A stretch of 64,000 nucleotides of DNA from Sphingomonas sp. (GTDB taxonomy: Bacteria; Pseudomonadota; Alphaproteobacteria; Sphingomonadales; Sphingomonadaceae): the NCBI RefSeq assembly GCF_013812825.1, contig NZ_JACCSU010000070.1, positions 1-64,000 of the forward strand, in the 5' to 3' direction. The notes beneath the pieces are model-generated. The model ran no database searches and was not told where the DNA came from. It saw only the letters and a program-made list of their open reading frames with translations. Of this stretch, positions 1 through 9,657 are shown in pieces. Both the position numbers and the translations under genes were made by a program. How positions within the stretch are numbered: the stretch's first letter is position 1; each line of letters starts with the position of its first letter.

Positions 1-18
1 CCCCCCCCCCCCCCCCCC
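1..18. other. Run of 18 cytosines at the window edge
   Basis: The window opens with 18 consecutive C, then ordinary mixed sequence. It lies just upstream of, and in frame with, an L,D-transpeptidase whose signal peptide is missing. A pure C run this long inside a GC-rich gene is unusual and more likely marks a contig end or sequencing artefact than biology, although a real homopolymer cannot be excluded. Confidence 0.6.
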
Positions 19-1309
19 ACTTCCTTCATTGGCAGCAGCTCCCGCCTCGCCCGCTCCGGCCACGGCCGCGGGATCAGCCCAGCTCGCAACCGCGTTCAAC
101 AGCGGCTCGGCGATTGCCGATTTCTACCGCGCACGCGGCGGCCGGCCGCTGTGGCTCGCACCTCAGTCCGGAGCAGCCGCCCAACTGATGCTCGGCCTGC
201 TCAACAGCGCGTCGGTCGATGGGCTCGATCCCGATCGCTACCAGATCGCCAGACTGACCAGCGCGCTGCGCGCCGCGCGGCGCGGCGACATCCGGTCGGT
301 CGAGCGCGCGGAGCTGATGCTCAGCCAGGCGTTCGTCGATTACGCGCGCGACCTGCGGCGGACGCCGAACATCGATATCGTCTATGTCGATCGGGAGCTG
401 GTTCCCGGCCCGCCATTGGTTCGGTACCTGCTCGACAGCGCCGCCTCGGCGTCTTCGCTCGAGAACTTCGTCGACACCATGGCGTGGATGAACCCGACCT
501 ACGGGCAGCTCCGCCGGGCCCTGCTGAGCCGCTCCTATTCCGACGACCGGCAGCGGCGCACGCTGATGTTGAATCTCGAGCGCTCGCGGGCGCTGCCGCC
601 GGGCGACCTGCGCCATGTCGTGGTCAATGTGCCCGCCCAGCGATTGTATATGTATGAAAACGGGCAGGTCGTGGATTCCATGCGGGTGGTCGTCGGCAAG
701 CCCAAGCACCCGACCCCGATGATGAACGCGTTCATTCGCGCCGCCGCCCTCAATCCCTATTGGAATGTGCCGCCCGACCTCGCCGCCGAGCGCATCGCTC
801 CCCATGTTGTCAAGCAGGGCGTCCGATATCTGACCGCCAACCGCTATCAGCTGCTGTCGGACTGGAGCGACAAGCCGACCGTCGTCGACCCGGGCACGGT
901 CGACTGGAAGGCGGTCGCGGACGGCCGGGTCGAAGTCCGCATCCGCCAGCTCCCGGGCCCCAACAACGGCTTGGGGATGATAAAATTCCTGTTTCCCAAC
1001 AGGGAAGGCATCTTCCTTCACGACACGCCCGAGCGGCAGCTTCTGAGCGAGGCGTCGCGGCTCTACAGCGGCGGCTGCATTCGCCTCGAGGACGCGCCGC
1101 GTTTCGCCCGCTGGCTGTTCGGCCGCGAACTCAAGAAACAGGGCGACGCGCCCGAGCAAATCGTCCCCATCCCGACGCTGGTCCCGCTCTACATCACTTA
1201 TCTGACCGCGGTCCCGAGCGGTTCATCTGTCGCTTATTATGACGATGTATACGGAAGGGACGCGGCGCGGCTTGTGGCCGTCGGAGCGGAGCATCGCGCG
1301 GGCCGTTGA
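2..1309 (+). CDS. L,D-transpeptidase (YcbB/LdtD-like), 5' end missing
   Basis: This enzyme forms 3-3 crosslinks in peptidoglycan from the periplasm. Counting from a TTG at 29, the YkuD catalytic signature is clear: His331 in the HDTPE motif and the nucleophile Cys350 in SGGCIRL. About 190 residues resembling the scaffold domain of large L,D-transpeptidases come first. No signal peptide is visible, and the frame stays open to base 2 through the poly-C run, so the true start is probably outside the window. The next gene is a full-length paralogue 47 bp downstream, suggesting tandem duplication and a shared transcript. The family call is firm; the start is not. Confidence 0.88.
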   Translation, partial: PPPPPPLPSLAAAPASPAPATAAGSAQLATAFNSGSAIADFYRARGGRPLWLAPQSGAAAQLMLGLLNSASVDGLDPDRYQIARLTSALRAARRGDIRSVERAELMLSQAFVDYARDLRRTPNIDIVYVDRELVPGPPLVRYLLDSAASASSLENFVDTMAWMNPTYGQLRRALLSRSYSDDRQRRTLMLNLERSRALPPGDLRHVVVNVPAQRLYMYENGQVVDSMRVVVGKPKHPTPMMNAFIRAAALNPYWNVPPDLAAERIAPHVVKQGVRYLTANRYQLLSDWSDKPTVVDPGTVDWKAVADGRVEVRIRQLPGPNNGLGMIKFLFPNREGIFLHDTPERQLLSEASRLYSGGCIRLEDAPRFARWLFGRELKKQGDAPEQIVPIPTLVPLYITYLTAVPSGSSVAYYDDVYGRDAARLVAVGAEHRAGR

Positions 1310-1356
1310 CCAAGGCGGGCGCCGGCTCCATATAAAGAGCATCGGAGAAAAAAGTG

Positions 1357-2718
1357 ATGAGTTTGCGTAACTTAAGCGCTCGCGCGAGCCCCGTGCTCTC
1401 GTTCGCAAAGGCGGCCCGCATGGCCGCCCTGCTGCCGCTTGTCGCGGCGACCCTGACGATCACCAACGCCGCGCCGGCGGCCGCGCAACGCAAGGCGGTG
1501 GCGCGCGAAAACCCCGGAATGGGCAACGCGATCGCCGAATTCTACCGCTCGCGCGGCGGTGCACCGTTGTGGTTCTCGCCGACGGCCGGACCCGCGCCGC
1601 ACCAGTTGCTCCAGCTTCTGAGCACGGCGCACGCCGACAATCTGAATCCCAACCGCTACCGCGTCGCGCAGCTCTCGAGAGCGGTTCAGGCCGCCTCGCG
1701 CCGCCACCCGGCCGCCGTGCAGCGCGCCGAAGTGATGCTGAGCGAGGCGTTCGTCACCTATGTCCGCGATCTCAAGCGCGACCCGAACGTCGGCATCATC
1801 TACGTCGACCCCGAGCTCAAGCCGACCCCGCCTTCGCCGCGAACCATCCTCGACCAGGCGGCGAGCTCCGGCTCGGTTTCCAGATATATGGAACGGATGG
1901 GCTGGATGAGCCCGGTCTACGTGCAGCTTCGCCGAGCGCACGCCGCCCGTCAGTACCGCAACGAACATGAGCGCCAGCTGCTGGCGGTCAACATCGAGCG
2001 CGCCCGGGCGCTGCCTTCGGGCAGCCACCGCTATGCGATCGTCAACCCGGCGGCGCAGCGGTTGTACATGTACGAGGACGGCCAGGTCGTCGACATGATG
2101 CGGGTCATCGCCGGCAAGCCCTCGCCCCAAATCGCCCAGACGCCGATGATGAGCGCGTTCATCCGCTTCGTGGTGCTCAACCCCTATTGGAACGCGCCGG
2201 CCGACATCACCGCGCAGCGCCTCGCTCCCAACGTCCTCAAGCAGGGCCCGAGCTATCTCAAGGCGAAGGGCTATCAGGTGATGTCCGACTGGACGGACAA
2301 CGCCAGGGTCGTCAGTCCGGCCTCGGTCGACTGGCGGGCCGTCGTCGCCGGACGGGTCCCGATCCGCCTTCGCCAGAACCCCGGTCCCGCCAACTCGATG
2401 GGCCAGATGAAGTTCATGTTCCCCAACGAGCAGGGGATCTGGCTCCACGACACGCCGTCGAAGGAATTGCTCGACGAGGCCGCCCGTCTGGCGAGCAACG
2501 GCTGCGTTCGGCTGGCCGATGCGCCGCGGTTCGCGCGCTGGCTGTTCGGCCGGCCGATCAAGGCGCAGGGCGCACGGCCCGAGCAGAAGGTCCCGCTGCC
2601 TGTCCCGGTCCCAGTGTACATCACCTATCTGACAGCCGTCCCGAGCGGGTCTTCGATCGTCTATTTCGACGACGTCTACGGGCTCGACCGGCGCGATCGC
2701 CGCCTGGCGAGCCGCTAA
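1357..2718 (+). CDS. L,D-transpeptidase (YcbB/LdtD-like)
   Basis: A full-length periplasmic peptidoglycan L,D-transpeptidase of 453 residues. The N-terminus has a basic region and a hydrophobic segment ending in AAPAAAQ, which fits a cleaved signal peptide. The YkuD motif has the HDTPS histidine and Cys383 in SNGCVRLADAP. The ATG at 1357 is preferred over the overlapping GTG at 1354 because GGAGAA ends about 7 bases upstream of it. It shares long blocks with the gene before it, including RFARWLFGR and VPVYITYLTAVPSGSS, and it converges on the TonB-like gene. A frameshifted third relative lies near 52 kb. Confidence 0.92.
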   Translation: MSLRNLSARASPVLSFAKAARMAALLPLVAATLTITNAAPAAAQRKAVARENPGMGNAIAEFYRSRGGAPLWFSPTAGPAPHQLLQLLSTAHADNLNPNRYRVAQLSRAVQAASRRHPAAVQRAEVMLSEAFVTYVRDLKRDPNVGIIYVDPELKPTPPSPRTILDQAASSGSVSRYMERMGWMSPVYVQLRRAHAARQYRNEHERQLLAVNIERARALPSGSHRYAIVNPAAQRLYMYEDGQVVDMMRVIAGKPSPQIAQTPMMSAFIRFVVLNPYWNAPADITAQRLAPNVLKQGPSYLKAKGYQVMSDWTDNARVVSPASVDWRAVVAGRVPIRLRQNPGPANSMGQMKFMFPNEQGIWLHDTPSKELLDEAARLASNGCVRLADAPRFARWLFGRPIKAQGARPEQKVPLPVPVPVYITYLTAVPSGSSIVYFDDVYGLDRRDRRLASR

Positions 2719-2728
2719 GCCGGCGATT

Positions 2729-3451
2729 TCAGCGGTTTGGGGTCCAGTCCGGGTACCAAGTGATGTCCTGCGCCACGGGCCGGCCCTGCGGATCCCGCGC
2801 CGGCCGGAAGCGGACATGTTGCAGTGTCAGGCTGCACATCAGCGAATCGACGCTGGAATTGCCGCTCGAGCGGGCGACCCGGCAATTGGAGAGCCGGCCG
2901 TCGGTGTTGACCTTGACGGTGATGCCGACGCGGCCCCGGCGCATGCCGCTGGCGGTGACGAAGCGCCGGTATTCGCGATCGGGAATCTTGCTGATCCTCT
3001 GAGCCGGGGTGAAGCCGTCGCCGCTGCCGCCGCTGCCCCTGCCGCCGCCGCCGAGGCCGGTCCCCGACCCGCCGGCGCCGGTTCCGGTTCCGGAAGCTGC
3101 CGCGCCGGCTGTCGCCGCGCTGCCGGTCGACGGCACTCGGGATGCGACGACCGGCGACTTGGCCGGAAGGACGATCTTCGGCGGCGGGGCCACGACCGGG
3201 GTCGGCAGCGCTTTCTTGGCCGCCGCTCCCTCCTTTTCCTTGGCGCGTTCGGGAGTCGGGCTCGGCGGCGGTGGCGGCGGCGGGGGTGGCGGAAGCTCGG
3301 TGATGTCGAATGTCCGCAGCCGCTCGATGGTCGTCGCGACAGTGCGGACATTGAGCCCGGTCAGGATCACCGCTCCAAGCGCGACGTGAACGGCCAGCAC
3401 GCCGGCCAGCGCCTTGATCCGGTCGGGCTTGTGCGAAGCTTGGTAGGCCAT
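2729..3451 (-). CDS. TonB-like energy transducer
   Basis: A protein of 240 residues with TonB architecture: a short cytoplasmic N-terminus (MAYQASHKPDR), one transmembrane helix (about residues 16-36), a proline-rich periplasmic spacer with ten consecutive prolines, a Gly/Ser-rich linker, and a C-terminal TonB-like domain with the VGITVKVNTDGRLSNC strand and a closing WYPDW. TonB proteins pass proton-motive energy to outer-membrane receptors such as the one at 32.5-35.4 kb. The ATG at 3451 is chosen because a GAGG-type ribosome site precedes it and the helix follows directly; a longer reading would run into accC. No exbB or exbD is adjacent. Confidence 0.82.
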   Translation of the reverse strand: MAYQASHKPDRIKALAGVLAVHVALGAVILTGLNVRTVATTIERLRTFDITELPPPPPPPPPPSPTPERAKEKEGAAAKKALPTPVVAPPPKIVLPAKSPVVASRVPSTGSAATAGAAASGTGTGAGGSGTGLGGGGRGSGGSGDGFTPAQRISKIPDREYRRFVTASGMRRGRVGITVKVNTDGRLSNCRVARSSGNSSVDSLMCSLTLQHVRFRPARDPQGRPVAQDITWYPDWTPNR

Positions 3452-3519
3452 GGGCGCCTCGTCGTGATCCCAACGCTTCGGCTGGCGGAAAGTTTGATTG
3501 CCCGGGCCAAGTCCCACGG

Positions 3520-4872
<1,353 letters not shown>

Positions 4873-4882
4873 CGGCTGGCCG

Positions 4883-5389
4883 TTAGCCGAGCACGATGAG
4901 GGGCTGATCGAACTCCACGGGCTGGGCGTCGGCGACGAGGATTTTCTTGATCACTCCGCCGCTTGGGGCAGTGATCGGGTTCATCACCTTCATCGCCTCG
5001 ATGATCAGCAAGGTATCCCCGGCCGTGACCGCGTCGCCCACCGAGACGAACGGCTCGACTCCCGGTTCGGGCGACAGGAACGCCGTGCCGACCATCGGGG
5101 ACTTGATCGTCTGGCCGGACAGATCCTCGGCGGGAGCGGCGGCCGAAGGGGCCGCAGGCTGGGACCCCGGGGGGGCCGCTTCCCTGTGGGTTTCCGGCGT
5201 TGGGGCGGGCGCGAAGCCACGCCTCACCTTGATTCGGCGAGGGCCGTCGGCGACCTCGATCTCGCTCAAGTCGTTGTCGGTCAGCAACTGGGCGAGATCG
5301 CTCACCAGCTTGGCGTCGATCCGCATTGACCCGTCATCGGCTTCGGCCTCTGGGGCCTTGCTTCGGACAGGCTTACCGGGTTCGGCCAT
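4883..5389 (-). CDS. Acetyl-CoA carboxylase biotin carboxyl carrier protein
   Basis: AccB carries the covalently bound biotin that AccC carboxylates. In 168 residues it has an N-terminal helical region (about 20-60), a Pro/Ala-rich mobile linker (about 60-95) and a C-terminal biotinyl domain. The biotinylation motif EAMKVMN puts the modified lysine at Lys134. It is first in the accBC pair and divergent from thiS, with about 74 bp between the start codons. Confidence 0.96.
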   Translation of the reverse strand: MAEPGKPVRSKAPEAEADDGSMRIDAKLVSDLAQLLTDNDLSEIEVADGPRRIKVRRGFAPAPTPETHREAAPPGSQPAAPSAAAPAEDLSGQTIKSPMVGTAFLSPEPGVEPFVSVGDAVTAGDTLLIIEAMKVMNPITAPSGGVIKKILVADAQPVEFDQPLIVLG

Positions 5390-5463
5390 CGGCGAAAGTT
5401 CCCTCGTTCATTCCGGCCAGTCGTTTGCGATTGGCCGTGGAGCTTCCTATCTGCGGTTTGTCA

Positions 5464-5688
5464 ATGACGATCGATGCCCAACAAAGCCTCGCGATCCACG
5501 TCAACGGCGAGGAGCGCCGGGTGCCCGCCGGGCTCAGCATCGCCGCGATGCTGGCCGAGCTCGGGCTCAATCGGCAGCGGGTCGCGGTCGAGCGCAATCT
5601 CGAGGTGGTTCCGCGCTCGAGGCTTGCCGATCTGCGGGTCGAGGACGGCGACCGCTATGAGATCGTCCATTTCGTCGGAGGCGGCTGA
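5464..5688 (+). CDS. Sulfur carrier protein ThiS
   Basis: ThiS is a ubiquitin-fold protein whose C-terminal thiocarboxylate donates sulfur to the thiazole ring of thiamine. At 74 residues it contains [18 protein letters not shown] and ends in the required di-glycine tail (VGGG). The ATG at 5464 gives the normal length; a longer in-frame reading would enter the accB promoter region. The thiG start codon follows the stop codon directly, so the two are co-translated. No other thi gene lies here. Confidence 0.92.
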   Translation: MTIDAQQSLAIHVNGEERRVPAGLSIAAMLAELGLNRQRVAVERNLEVVPRSRLADLRVEDGDRYEIVHFVGGG

Positions 5689-6501
5689 GTGACCGCACAT
5701 GCGGTTCCAGGCCAGGCGCTCAGCGGCGTCGACAGCGACAGTTGGACGGTCGCTGGCCGAACCTTCACGTCGCGGCTGATCGTCGGCACTGGCAAGTACA
5801 AGAGCTTCGAGGAGAATGCCGCGGCGGTCGACGCGTCGGGGGCCGAGATCGTCACCGTCGCGGTGCGCCGGGTCAACATCGCCGACCCCAAGCAGCCCAT
5901 GCTGACCGATTTCATCGATCCCCAGCGGGTCACCTATCTTCCCAACACCGCCGGCTGCTTCACCGGCGAAGACGCGGTCCGGACGTTGCGCCTGGCGCGC
6001 GAGGCGGGCGGCTGGAGCCTGGTCAAGCTCGAGGTGCTGGGCGAAGCCAGGACGCTCTATCCCGACATGCTCGAGACGCTCCGGGCGACCGAAATCCTCG
6101 CCAAGGAGGGGTTCGAGCCGATGGTCTATTGCGCCGACGACCCGATCGCCGCGAAGCGGCTCGAGGACGCGGGCGCGGTCGCGATCATGCCCTTGGGAGC
6201 GCCGATCGGCTCGGGCCTCGGCCTGCAAAACCTGGTCACCATCCGGCTGATCGTCGAGGGCGCCAAGGTGCCGGTGCTGGTCGACGCCGGGGTCGGCACC
6301 GCCAGTGACGCCGCCGAGGCGATGGAGCTTGGCTGCGACGGAGTGCTGATGAACACCGCGATCGCCGAGGCCAAGGACCCGGTGCTGATGGCCCGGGCGA
6401 TGAAGGCAGCGGTCGAGGCCGGACGCCTCGCCTATCTCGCCGGACGGATGCCCAAGCGGCGCTATGCGGACCCGTCGAGCCCGCTCGCCGGGATCATTTG
6501 A
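5689..6501 (+). CDS. Thiazole synthase ThiG
   Basis: ThiG condenses deoxyxylulose phosphate, an imine donor and ThiS thiocarboxylate into the thiazole phosphate of thiamine. The 270-residue protein shows [12 protein letters not shown] near the N-terminus, the likely Schiff-base lysine Lys113 in LVKLEVLG, and the phosphate-binding segments [12 protein letters not shown] and [18 protein letters not shown]. It begins with GTG immediately after the thiS stop. It converges with the methyltransferase gene, overlapping it by 8 bp. Confidence 0.95.
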   Translation: MTAHAVPGQALSGVDSDSWTVAGRTFTSRLIVGTGKYKSFEENAAAVDASGAEIVTVAVRRVNIADPKQPMLTDFIDPQRVTYLPNTAGCFTGEDAVRTLRLAREAGGWSLVKLEVLGEARTLYPDMLETLRATEILAKEGFEPMVYCADDPIAAKRLEDAGAVAIMPLGAPIGSGLGLQNLVTIRLIVEGAKVPVLVDAGVGTASDAAEAMELGCDGVLMNTAIAEAKDPVLMARAMKAAVEAGRLAYLAGRMPKRRYADPSSPLAGII

Positions 6502-7300
6502 TCGCGGTCACCACGTGCGCGGACATTGGCGCGTCCAGTCCGTCCGGTCCTTCAAACTGTTGCAAGGCCCGGGCGGCCGCCTCGGTTGCTCGCTCGAGCG
6601 CATCGGATCCGTATTTCTCGATCTCGGTGCGCATCGGGCTGCCCTGGCAAAGGCCTTTCGCAGCCTCGGCGGCCGATCGCGCCCGGCTCCTGAGGCCGAC
6701 GGTTTCGAACTCGATGTCCTGAAAGCCCGCGGCGAGCAGGTCGTGCTCGATCAGAGCGGGATCGTGATAGCGGAACGGAATTCGTTCGTAGAAGGCGCCG
6801 GAATTGTCCGGGAAGAGCCCGGCGACCGCCGCCCCGGCGGCCTTGGTTGCGAGGTTGCGATCGATGCTGTCCCAGATGACCAGCAGATAGCGGCCGCCTT
6901 CGCGGAGCACTCGGCGCGCCTCCGCGTTGGCGGCGACCTTGTCGGGGAAGAACATCACTCCGAACTGGCAGACGACGAGGTCGAAGCTGGAGTCGTCGAA
7001 CGGCAGCTGCAGCGCGTCCGCCGCCAGGAAGCTCACCTGGTCCGATTGGAGACGCGAGGCGGCGACCTCGAGCATCGGCTGGTTGAGGTCGGTGGCGACG
7101 ATCTCCGCTTGCGGCAGCGCGGTGTGCAGCGCGGCGGTGACGATGCCGGTGCCGGCCGCAGTCTCCAGGATCCGCTGTGGCCGCAGCGCCTTGGCGCGCT
7201 CGGCGACGATCTCGGCATAGGGCTCGAACAACAGCGGCACCAGGTAGCCGTCGTAGATGCTCGGGATGGAGCCGGCGAAAACCGTGTCGCTCGTGGCCAT
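6494..7300 (-). CDS. Class I SAM-dependent methyltransferase (UbiE/MenG-like fold)
   Basis: A 268-residue protein with a standard SAM-binding Rossmann fold: motif [16 protein letters not shown] (about residues 43-57), an acidic end of strand 2 ([10 protein letters not shown]) and a later [13 protein letters not shown] motif. The substrate cannot be read from the sequence; small-molecule or lipid methylation is common in this group. The gene diverges from pcm, with 47 bp between starts, and converges on thiG. Only the general activity is assigned. Confidence 0.85.
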   Translation of the reverse strand: MATSDTVFAGSIPSIYDGYLVPLLFEPYAEIVAERAKALRPQRILETAAGTGIVTAALHTALPQAEIVATDLNQPMLEVAASRLQSDQVSFLAADALQLPFDDSSFDLVVCQFGVMFFPDKVAANAEARRVLREGGRYLLVIWDSIDRNLATKAAGAAVAGLFPDNSGAFYERIPFRYHDPALIEHDLLAAGFQDIEFETVGLRSRARSAAEAAKGLCQGSPMRTEIEKYGSDALERATEAAARALQQFEGPDGLDAPMSAHVVTAIK

Positions 7301-7347
7301 TGGAACGCCCTTCGGGTCTGCAAGTTAGTGTCGGCGAGCCGACGCTG

Positions 7348-8004
7348 ATGACAGATTTCGCCAAGCTTCGCGAGCGGATGGTGGAGCGGCAAATTGCCGC
7401 GCGGGGAATTCGCGACCCGATGCTGCTCGACGCGTTCCGGCAAGTGCCCCGCGAGGAGTTCGTCGCGCCCGCGCATGCCGCCCAGGCGTATGGCGACCAC
7501 CCGCTGCCGATCGAGGCCGGGCAGACGATCTCGCAGCCCTATATCGTCGCGCTGATGATCGAAGCGGCCGGCATCAAGCCGGGCGACCGGGTGCTCGAGG
7601 TCGGCGCCGGCTCCGGCTACGCGGCGGCGGTGATGAGCCAAATCGCCGACCAGGTGATTGCCGTCGAGCGCAAGCCCGAGCTGGTGGCGGTGGCGACCGA
7701 GCGCCTCAGGCGGCTCGGCTACGACAATGTGGCAATCCTCGAGGGCGATGGCACGCGCGGCTGCCCGGACGGCGCGCCCTACGACGCGATCCTCGCCGCG
7801 GCCAGCGGAAGCCACGTGCCGCAGCCGCTGGTCGACCAGCTGGCTCCGGGCGGGCGCTTGGTGATGCCGGTGGGCAGGCAGGCCTGGGTGCAGAAACTCG
7901 TCAAGCTGACCAAATTGCCGGACGGCGAGGTCGAACGCGAAAGCCTCGGCGAAGTCCGCTTCGTGCCGCTGATCGGCGAGGAAGGGTGGAAGGATGCTGG
8001 ATAG
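7348..8004 (+). CDS. Protein-L-isoaspartate O-methyltransferase
   Basis: Pcm methylates isoaspartyl residues in damaged proteins, starting their repair. The 218-residue product has the family-specific IEAGQTISQPYIVALM segment (about 56-71) and SAM motif I, RVLEVGAGSGYAA (about 81-93). The ATG at 7348 gives the expected N-terminus MTDFAKLRERMVERQI. Its last 11 bases overlap the next gene, so translation of the two is probably coupled. Confidence 0.94.
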   Translation: MTDFAKLRERMVERQIAARGIRDPMLLDAFRQVPREEFVAPAHAAQAYGDHPLPIEAGQTISQPYIVALMIEAAGIKPGDRVLEVGAGSGYAAAVMSQIADQVIAVERKPELVAVATERLRRLGYDNVAILEGDGTRGCPDGAPYDAILAAASGSHVPQPLVDQLAPGGRLVMPVGRQAWVQKLVKLTKLPDGEVERESLGEVRFVPLIGEEGWKDAG

Positions 8005-9232
8005 CGAACTTGAGTTGCTGCCGGAACTGATCCGCACGTCCGCGGAGCCGCTGCCTCAGATCGACGAGCCTGCATTCGGGGCGATGTTCGACCGCTTCGG
8101 CGAAGCGCGCGTCGTGCTGCTCGGCGAGGCGAGCCACGGCACGTCCGAATTCTACCGCGCGCGCGCCGCGATCTCGCGGCGGCTGATCGAGCGTCACGGC
8201 TTCAACATTGTCGCGGTCGAGGCCGACTGGCCGGATGCCGCCACCGTCGACCGCTATGTCCGGTGCCGCGCGCGGCGCGAGGGCGAGGAGGCGGCATTCG
8301 AGCGCTTCCCGACCTGGATGTGGCGCAACACCGACGTCGACGACTTCATCCGCTGGCTGCGCGGCCACAACCACGGCCGCGAGTACGAGGCGATGACCGG
8401 CTTCTACGGGCTCGACCTGTACAACCTGTCGAGCTCGATGCGGGCGGTGATCGATTTCCTCGAGCGCGAGGACCCGCAGCTCGCCGAGCTCGCGGTCAAG
8501 CGGTACGGCTGCCTCGAGCCGTGGGCCGACAATCCCGCCGCCTACGGCCGCCATTCGCTGGTCGAGGGCTATGCGCGCTGCGAGGTCGGCGTCGTCCAGA
8601 TGCTGAAGGAGCTGATGGACGGTCGCATGCAATGCCTGTCCGAGGAATGCGACGAGTGGCTCGATGCCTCGGCCAACGCGCGCCTGGTGAAGAACGCCGA
8701 GGCCTATTATCGAGTGATGTACCACGGCTCGGCGGAGAGCTGGAATCTGCGCGACACGCACATGTTCGAGACTTTGTGCCAGCTGCTCGAGGCCAAGGGG
8801 CCGCGATCGAAGGTGATCGTGTGGGCGCACAACAGCCACATCGGCAACGCGGCTTTCACCGACATGGGCATGTCGCGCGGCGAGCTCAACATTGGCCAGC
8901 TCTGCAAAGAGCGGTTCGGCGATGAGGCGGGGCTGATCGGCTTTGGCACTCACACGGGCACGGTCGCCGCCGCCGACGACTGGGACGAGCCGATGCGGAT
9001 CAAGCGGGTGCGGCCGTCGCTGCCGGGAAGCCACGAGCGCATGTCGCACGACAGCGGCATTTCGCGCTTTCTCCTCGACCTGCGCGAAGGCGAAGCGGAC
9101 GAGCGATTGCTCGAGGCGCTCGAGGAGCCGCGGCTCGAGCGCTTCATCGGGGTCATCTACCGGCCCGAGACCGAGCGCTGGAGCCATTATTCGGAAGCGA
9201 TCCTGCCCAGGCAGTTCGACGCGTGGGCATAA
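7994..9232 (+). CDS. Erythromycin-esterase-family hydrolase
   Basis: A 412-residue protein of the EreA/ChaN-like superfamily. The signature LLGEASHGTSEFYRAR carries Glu45 and His48, which in characterised esterases are catalytic or metal-linked, and the later VWAHNSHIGNA motif supplies another histidine. The segment EADWPDAATVDRYVR is also typical. Members near pcm or phosphoribosyltransferases are widespread in soil bacteria and most are not known to hydrolyse macrolides, so calling it a resistance gene would be unsafe. The 11-bp overlap with pcm suggests a linked maintenance or stress role. Confidence 0.88.
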   Translation: MLDSELELLPELIRTSAEPLPQIDEPAFGAMFDRFGEARVVLLGEASHGTSEFYRARAAISRRLIERHGFNIVAVEADWPDAATVDRYVRCRARREGEEAAFERFPTWMWRNTDVDDFIRWLRGHNHGREYEAMTGFYGLDLYNLSSSMRAVIDFLEREDPQLAELAVKRYGCLEPWADNPAAYGRHSLVEGYARCEVGVVQMLKELMDGRMQCLSEECDEWLDASANARLVKNAEAYYRVMYHGSAESWNLRDTHMFETLCQLLEAKGPRSKVIVWAHNSHIGNAAFTDMGMSRGELNIGQLCKERFGDEAGLIGFGTHTGTVAAADDWDEPMRIKRVRPSLPGSHERMSHDSGISRFLLDLREGEADERLLEALEEPRLERFIGVIYRPETERWSHYSEAILPRQFDAWA

Positions 9233-9321
9233 TTCGACGAGACCAGGGCGGTCACTCCGCTGCCGGGCGAACAGCGGCCTGGGGAGGAAGAGACGTATCC
9301 ATTTGGGCTCTAAGGTCTTTC

Positions 9322-9353
9322 TGTGGATAAGAAGCTGTCGAGCCTGTGGATAA
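9322..9353 (-). promoter_or_regulatory. Two perfect DnaA boxes in tandem
   Basis: TGTGGATAA, the reverse complement of the consensus DnaA box TTATCCACA, occurs at 9322-9330 and again at 9345-9353 in the same orientation, 23 bp apart start to start (about two helical turns). They lie in an AT-richer stretch of the 224-bp region between the erythromycin-esterase gene and a small reading frame. Two exact 9-mers this close are unlikely by chance in 65 percent GC DNA. DnaA binding is inferred; this could be a DnaA-controlled promoter or titration site. Confidence 0.55.
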
Positions 9354-9456
9354 CATTTTGCACTCCGAAACAGACGTAACTTTGCGGATCAATTCGGGCA
9401 CTTAACTCGTAGGCGTTACAGGGCACCGGACTTCCGGAGAAGGCCCGGAGAAGATG

Positions 9457-9642
9457 ATGCGTAGTCGCCGCGTAGAGTATGGAAGTTTCCGGGCGCGAAT
9501 GGAGGATTTGGTCCCGCTGCTTGGAGCTGATCCTCAGCAAGTCAAGCCCGGCTTCGACAAGGCGCCCAAGCCTTTCGCCCGGACTCGGCGCCGTACCGCC
9601 TACCTCATCAACCAATATCTGTTCGAGCACTCGCGGCGCTGA
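9457..9642 (+). CDS. Small basic hypothetical protein
   Basis: A 61-residue reading frame rich in Arg and Lys (MRSRRVEYGSFRARMEDLV, later KPFARTRRRTAYLINQ). I recognise no family. A GGAG ribosome site lies 6 bases before the ATG at 9457; an in-frame ATG sits at 9454 but is too close to it. The DnaA boxes lie about 100 bp upstream. It converges on the ThDP enzyme gene. An overlapping antisense frame exists but has no ribosome site or family features. Moderate support only. Confidence 0.42.
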   Translation: MRSRRVEYGSFRARMEDLVPLLGADPQQVKPGFDKAPKPFARTRRRTAYLINQYLFEHSRR

Positions 9643-9657
9643 GCGCGGCGGCGGGGC

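Noticed and set aside
74-2817. Long minus-strand reading frames antisense to the L,D-transpeptidases
   Set aside because: They are Arg/Ala/Val-rich shadow translations of GC-rich genes with no family motif. Similar shadows throughout the window were dropped for the same reason.
3009-3389. Plus-strand proline/glycine-rich reading frame opposite the TonB-like gene
   Set aside because: It is the complement of the proline-rich TonB spacer and has no independent coding signals.
5390-5463. Possible TPP riboswitch before thiS
   Set aside because: Only 74 bp lie between the accB and thiS start codons and I see neither the CTGAGA core nor the expected paired elements.
9310-9630. 106-residue minus-strand reading frame in the region with DnaA boxes
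   Set aside because: It has no ribosome site or recognisable family, runs antisense to the better-supported small gene, and covers the DnaA boxes.
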